Positions 52,294 through 55,119 of a stretch of DNA of 55,119 nucleotides are shown piece by piece. Position numbers and translations under genes: made by a program. Each line of letters opens with the position of its first letter. Position 1 is the stretch's first letter. The notes under the pieces are model-generated. The model had not been told where the DNA came from, did no database searches, and worked only from the letters and a program-made list of their open reading frames with translations. The DNA comes from Dyella subtropica (GTDB lineage Bacteria; Pseudomonadota; Gammaproteobacteria; Xanthomonadales; Rhodanobacteraceae), in the NCBI RefSeq assembly GCF_026283965.1, contig NZ_JAPDPD010000029.1:1-55119 (forward strand). The letters run 5' to 3'.

Positions 52294-52495
52294 AGCAGTA
52301 TTCCCATTGTCTGATTCGCCACCCGATGGTCTTCCGCGATATCGATTGCTCACGGGCAAGGATGACGCAGCGTTTTGCCACCGCGTTTCGGAAGCGTTGA
52401 ACCTTGGCTACACGCTGTACGGTTCTCCAGCGGCGACGTTCAACGGCGAGCATGTGATAGTCGCTCAGGCGCTACTCTGGCCGGAGAAAGCCTAG
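52286..52495 (+). CDS. DUF1737 domain protein
   Basis: A 69-residue protein with a GTG start overlapping the previous stop. The sequence LPRYRLLTGKDDAAFCHRVSEALNLGYTLYGSPAATFNG followed by HVIVAQALLWP matches the short DUF1737 pattern: an edge strand YRLLTG, a helix, then L..G(W/Y).LYG.P and AQAL. Small and stand-alone, the function is unknown; the family is frequent in gene cassettes. Confidence 0.78.
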   Translation: MTEAVFPLSDSPPDGLPRYRLLTGKDDAAFCHRVSEALNLGYTLYGSPAATFNGEHVIVAQALLWPEKA

Positions 52496-52603
52496 CTGCG
52501 CTCCGGTGCGGCTCTACCGCTCACGTTGGCGCACGGGCTGGATAGGGCCCGGCAAGCGGCTATCGTCGAGCCGGGTTGTTGTTCTCATTGGCAGGGAGTG
52601 GGT

Positions 52604-53011
52604 ATGGACAAACCGAAGCACGCCGCCATCGATGAGTTGATCGCGGCCTTTTACGCGGCGTTCGACAATCGCGGAGCGCAACTGCCGACGACGGCGGAAG
52701 TACGGCGCATGTTCCTGCCGAACGGGCGGGTCACGCGCGTGTCTCCAGACGGCGTCGAGTCCTGGACCGTCGACGAATTCATTGCGCCTCGCCTCACGAT
52801 GCTGAAGAACGGCACGCTGGTCGATTTTCATGAATGGGAGATCGAAGCCGAAACGACGGTGTTGGGCAACATAGCCAATCGGCAATCCCGTTATGGAAAA
52901 GCTGGGACGTTACATGGGGCACCTTATTGCGGCGAAGGGCGGAAATTTGTGCAGCTGTGCCGCGTCGGCGATCATTGGCAGATCATCTCAGTGCTGTGGG
53001 AAGATCTTTAG
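52604..53011 (+). CDS. SnoaL/DUF4440-like (NTF2-fold) small protein
   Basis: A 135-residue protein from MDKPKHAAIDELIAAFY; GGGAG precedes this ATG at good spacing. The pattern IDELIAAFYAAFDNRGAQLPTTAEVRRMFLPNGRVTRV, then a strand WEIEAETTVLGN and the end WQIISVLWEDL is that of a small NTF2-like protein. Catalytic residues cannot be assigned. Confidence 0.78.
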   Translation: MDKPKHAAIDELIAAFYAAFDNRGAQLPTTAEVRRMFLPNGRVTRVSPDGVESWTVDEFIAPRLTMLKNGTLVDFHEWEIEAETTVLGNIANRQSRYGKAGTLHGAPYCGEGRKFVQLCRVGDHWQIISVLWEDL

Positions 53012-53042
53012 TCGATTTTCTCTACGGCGCGACAAGGCAACC

Positions 53043-53111
53043 ATGTCGAAGGTCGACGCCTTGGGGAGTGAGCGCGCCTACGCAGCGATGACGTTCTTTC
53101 GTCGCAACTGA
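53043..53111 (+). CDS. Possible 22-residue micro-ORF preceding hairpin repeat
   Basis: ATG at 53043 opens MSKVDALGSERAYAAMTFFR and ends with TGA 2 nt before a hairpin copy, the same stop-to-repeat spacing as the larger cassette genes. AAGG lies 6 nt before the ATG. It may be a real micro-ORF or the 3' remnant of a former cassette gene. Confidence 0.3.
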   Translation: MSKVDALGSERAYAAMTFFRRN

Positions 53112-53161
53112 AAGGTCCGCTTTCGACCCGAAGCGGACCAAAAATTTAGGGGTGTAACGGC

Positions 53162-53533
53162 ATGTTGCTCACGGAAGATCAGACCGACCAACAATCTTTG
53201 TTGCGCATTGGCGCCGAAGCTGCCGCCTTGCTTGTTGGCAGGGACTTTTGTGCATTGGCTGATCGCTTTGGCTATGCCTTGGCCTACGATCGAAAGGTCT
53301 CGGATGCGATTGAGGTTGACCTCGCTTCCTGTCTAGCTCAGGCCGATCAGGAGCTTGAGCAAGCGACTCCGTGGCAAACCGTTAAGTACTTCAAACCAAA
53401 CGCCACGAACCTGTTCGCCGTTGTTGAATACGTCGCCCGCATGCCCGAAGGTCCGGCAGTCCTAGTTGAGCTCATCGTGAGCGGGGACGGATCGGAACGG
53501 CATATCACTTTGGAAGATATCAGCCTTGTTTAA
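53162..53533 (+). CDS. Hypothetical protein (array 2)
   Basis: A 123-residue protein starting MLLTEDQTDQQSLLRIG. The pattern is alpha/beta, with a helix AAALLVGRDFCALADRFGYAL, a later helix and strands FAVVEYVARMPEGPAVLVELIVSG. No family is recognised. It is the first clear gene after the first hairpin of array 2. The ORF is followed by a short ATG frame rather than directly by a hairpin. Confidence 0.65.
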   Translation: MLLTEDQTDQQSLLRIGAEAAALLVGRDFCALADRFGYALAYDRKVSDAIEVDLASCLAQADQELEQATPWQTVKYFKPNATNLFAVVEYVARMPEGPAVLVELIVSGDGSERHITLEDISLV

Positions 53534-53545
53534 AAGCGGGATCCA

Positions 53546-53677
53546 ATGTCCGTATATGAACTCCTCCCCGTCTTCGGCATCTGGACCTTGCCTCTCCCGA
53601 GCCGCAGCGTCCATACCGGAGACGGTGATTCCGCCGCCACGTCGGCTCCCATAGAACCCTTTCAGGCCATTTCATGA
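53546..53677 (+). CDS. 43-residue ORF translationally coupled to the next gene (array 2)
   Basis: A short frame, MSVYELLPVFGIWTLPLPSR, with GGGA upstream. Its TGA overlaps the next gene's ATG (ATGA), the same coupling as the membrane pair in array 1. It may be a real small protein or a leader for the next gene. Confidence 0.4.
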   Translation: MSVYELLPVFGIWTLPLPSRSVHTGDGDSAATSAPIEPFQAIS

Positions 53678-54087
53678 GCAATGATGTTGATCTATTGGCG
53701 GTAGTTAATTGTCTGCAAAGCGATGCGCTCCTATGTGGACTGATCAACGCTGCCCCTCCTCAGGCGATCGTCATGCCCTTCGCGAAGGGTCATGCGAGAA
53801 GCTATCTGTTTGTTGCAGTGTTCTTCCACAATGAGAATCTTAGAAAGGAAGTTGTTCCTGCAGCTTGCAAGAGAGTAGTGGCGTTGCTACGGCACAAGTA
53901 CTTGGCGACGCTCGATGGCGTGGAAATTCTCGTAAGCGTAGTTACGGCCAATCGCACCGAGCGGATCCTTAGGTTGTCAGTACTTAAGGAATCGCTGGAC
54001 GCTTTTGAGAAGATGGGGAGCTTGGAGTTAAACACTCGTGCACCCGCCTCTGGGATAACGAGTCTGATGTACAAGCAGATCAGTTAG
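53674..54087 (+). CDS. Hypothetical protein (array 2)
   Basis: A 137-residue protein starting MSNDVDLLAVVNCLQSD. It has a strand-rich middle with KGHARSYLFVAVFFHNENL and EILVSVVTANRTERILRLSVL, giving an alpha/beta look. No family is recognised. The hairpin copy begins 35 nt after the stop. Confidence 0.65.
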   Translation: MSNDVDLLAVVNCLQSDALLCGLINAAPPQAIVMPFAKGHARSYLFVAVFFHNENLRKEVVPAACKRVVALLRHKYLATLDGVEILVSVVTANRTERILRLSVLKESLDAFEKMGSLELNTRAPASGITSLMYKQIS

Positions 54088-54166
54088 GACTTGAGCGTTG
54101 TTCCAAGCAGCGACATTTACAAGTTCCGCTTTCGACCCGTGGCGGACACTTTCAAAGGGAGATTTC

Positions 54167-54472
54167 ATGAGTTCGAATGAAGCGATCCTCGCGAATGTCG
54201 AAGCTCGTGGGGGTGTTTATGTATGGGAGACTGAGGTTTTTACAGTCGCGTTCATGGCAAACGTCGCCATCACCGACGCAGACGTGTTGCCACTTGTCGA
54301 ACTTCGAGGAGTCCAACAGATAGCGCTCAATGCGGCCGAACTGTTCCTGTCGGCTGTCGCGAAGGTTGCGGGCACTCCTGGGCTGCAATCGTTGGTTCTG
54401 TTCAATAGTAGCTATTCCGAACTGGAGCTCGCCTCACTGCGAGCTATTGGCCCGGAAATCATGTTGGCTTAA
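54167..54472 (+). CDS. Leucine-rich-like small protein (array 2)
   Basis: A 101-residue protein starting MSSNEAILANVEARGGVYVW; GGGAG lies 7 nt upstream. The C-terminal half (VLPLVELRGVQQIALNAAE, then GLQSLVLFNSSYSELELASL) has the regular spacing of a short leucine-rich repeat. No family can be fixed. The hairpin begins 13 nt after the stop. Confidence 0.65.
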   Translation: MSSNEAILANVEARGGVYVWETEVFTVAFMANVAITDADVLPLVELRGVQQIALNAAELFLSAVAKVAGTPGLQSLVLFNSSYSELELASLRAIGPEIMLA

Positions 54473-54566
54473 CGTTGGGTCGGAGTGTCCGCTTCCGACC
54501 CTAAGCAGACATTAGGGGAAGTTGCAATCGAGGAGCATGGGGTTTCGTTGAAGCTCAAGAGGGGTT

Positions 54567-54971
54567 ATGGAACTGAAGCGACTGTACTACCCAGCCATCT
54601 GGTTCTTTTGGGGCTCTATTCTTGTCTGTCTGCCAGCGTCGTGGCTTGTTTCACCCCCCGTCGGACTGTCGACCTACCAGCTGGCTCACTTTGGTGCGAT
54701 CTTGCGCAGCTTCTGCATTGCCGGGAGCTTCGCCGGATTCTTTGGCTATGCGGTGAGCCTGGCCGTCCTTCGCGCAGCCCCGAGACGATGGATGAGTATG
54801 TCAGTGGGTGCCGGCGCGGGCCTCAGCATCATCATTGCAAGCCTTCCCAAGTTCATTTCCATGAACTTTGGCCCTACGTGCGCAAGCCTGCTATTGCTCG
54901 GGATGTTTCTGGGCATTCCGGTTGGTCTACGAGCGCGCGGAAGTCGTCAGGCAACCAAAGTAGCGACCTGA
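54567..54971 (+). CDS. Four-helix membrane protein (array 2)
   Basis: A 134-residue protein starting MELKRLYYPAIWFF, with AAGAGGGG upstream. Hydrophobic segments lie at about residues 8-30, 45-68, 76-92 and 101-122. The family is unknown. The following hairpin, 16 nt downstream, is interrupted by the IS30-type element. Confidence 0.65.
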   Translation: MELKRLYYPAIWFFWGSILVCLPASWLVSPPVGLSTYQLAHFGAILRSFCIAGSFAGFFGYAVSLAVLRAAPRRWMSMSVGAGAGLSIIIASLPKFISMNFGPTCASLLLLGMFLGIPVGLRARGSRQATKVAT

Positions 54972-55001
54972 CAACAATTTCCTGTTAGGTCCGCTTTCGA
55001 C

Positions 55002-55119
55002 TGCGGATTCAGCCGGTCGTTGCAACAGATTGATGAAACCGTTCGGCCGGTGTTTCGAAGTGTAAGGTCTTTCTCGGACGCGCATTCAACTGTCGAGCCA
55101 CGGCGTTGAGCTTGGCTTG
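55002..55119. mobile_element. IS30-family insertion sequence, left end (cut by window edge)
   Basis: The element begins with TGCGGATTCAGCCGGTCGTT directly after the left half of a hairpin repeat (GGTCCGCT, TTCGAC), at the same central position as the 79-bp miniature element in array 1. Only 118 bp are inside the window. Confidence 0.85.
55009..55119 (-). CDS. IS30-family transposase, C-terminal fragment (partial)
   Basis: The minus-strand frame encodes the last 36 residues: QAKLNAVARQLNARPRKTLH, then FETPAERFHQSVATTG and stop. LNARPRKTL(G/H)(F/Y).TPAE.F is the conserved C-terminus of IS30-type DDE transposases. The stop codon TGA lies inside the terminal inverted repeat. The rest of the gene continues past the right edge of the window. 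Confidence 0.9.
   Translation of the reverse strand, partial: QAKLNAVARQLNARPRKTLHFETPAERFHQSVATTG

Larger units (their letters stand above)
53114..55001 (+). repeat. Array 2: four copies of the 26-bp hairpin repeat, plus strand
   Basis: Copies at 53114-53139, 54123-54148, 54486-54511, and 54988-55001 (left half only, the rest displaced by an IS30-type element). The loop reads TTCGACCC on the plus strand, so the orientation relative to the genes is the same as in array 1. Each follows a stop codon within 13-35 nt (16 nt for the last). Confidence 0.9.

Overview
The window is high-GC DNA from a gammaproteobacterium, most likely of the order Xanthomonadales (a Rhodanobacteraceae member such as Dyella, Luteibacter or Rhodanobacter). 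This is inferred from gene families (long-form QueF, an Oar-like TonB receptor N-terminus, a PSMA-like M28 peptidase, a BlaI/BlaR1 pair) and from dispersed palindromes opening with GTAGGAGCGCACC that are typical of xanthomonads. No rRNA, tRNA or CRISPR array was seen.

Layout. 0-11.2 kb is housekeeping and accessory metabolism: a BlaI/BlaR1-type sensor pair with two operators, a secreted S9 dipeptidyl peptidase, an acyl-CoA thioesterase, a LysR/aldo-keto reductase pair, queF, a lipoprotein and several palindromic repeat elements. 11.2-16.4 kb is one orphan NRPS-PKS gene (A-PCP-KS-AT) without ACP or release domain. 16.5-17.4 kb is a HigBA-like toxin-antitoxin pair behind a perfect palindrome. 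17.5-21.7 kb is an RND efflux pump (adaptor and permease, no outer-membrane channel).

22.0-29.2 kb is the most unusual region: about 17 small genes, all on the minus strand, each followed within 0-41 nt of its stop codon (104 nt for the outermost) by a 26-bp hairpin repeat (TGTCCGCT, 10-nt loop, AGCGGACA). There are 16 copies, all in the same orientation relative to the genes. A second array on the plus strand (53.1-55.0 kb) has four more copies, again with the same repeat-to-gene orientation. Recognisable products are CbrC/UPF0167, a SUKH-like protein, an EF-Tu-domain-2-like protein, a lipoprotein and small membrane proteins; most are unknown. The organisation (leader, ORF, hairpin) resembles an integron cassette array, but the repeat lacks the attC core-site consensus and no integrase is visible. 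Two copies are split exactly at their central dinucleotide by IS30-like DNA: a 79-bp miniature element with a 2-bp duplication, and the end of an IS30-family transposase gene at the right edge.

29.3-36.8 kb holds assorted small genes (GNAT acetyltransferase, M28 peptidase, Oar-like fragment, DUF6326, DUF4440-like). 37.2-49.8 kb is an exopolysaccharide locus: tandem-duplicated DUF2334 deacetylase-like genes, then a tight operon of a UDP-GlcNAc 2-epimerase, an NfrB-like glycosyltransferase with a C-terminal MshEN (c-di-GMP-binding type) region, an NfrA-like TPR/beta-barrel protein and a YbcH-like DUF4434 protein, ended by a strong terminator, with a convergent secreted glycoside hydrolase-like gene. 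The order matches the E. coli nfr system, which makes a ManNAc-containing glycan under c-di-GMP control; here the deacetylases and hydrolase are candidate tailoring and degrading enzymes. 50.4-53.0 kb has a cytochrome P460-like gene and small genes leading into the second array.
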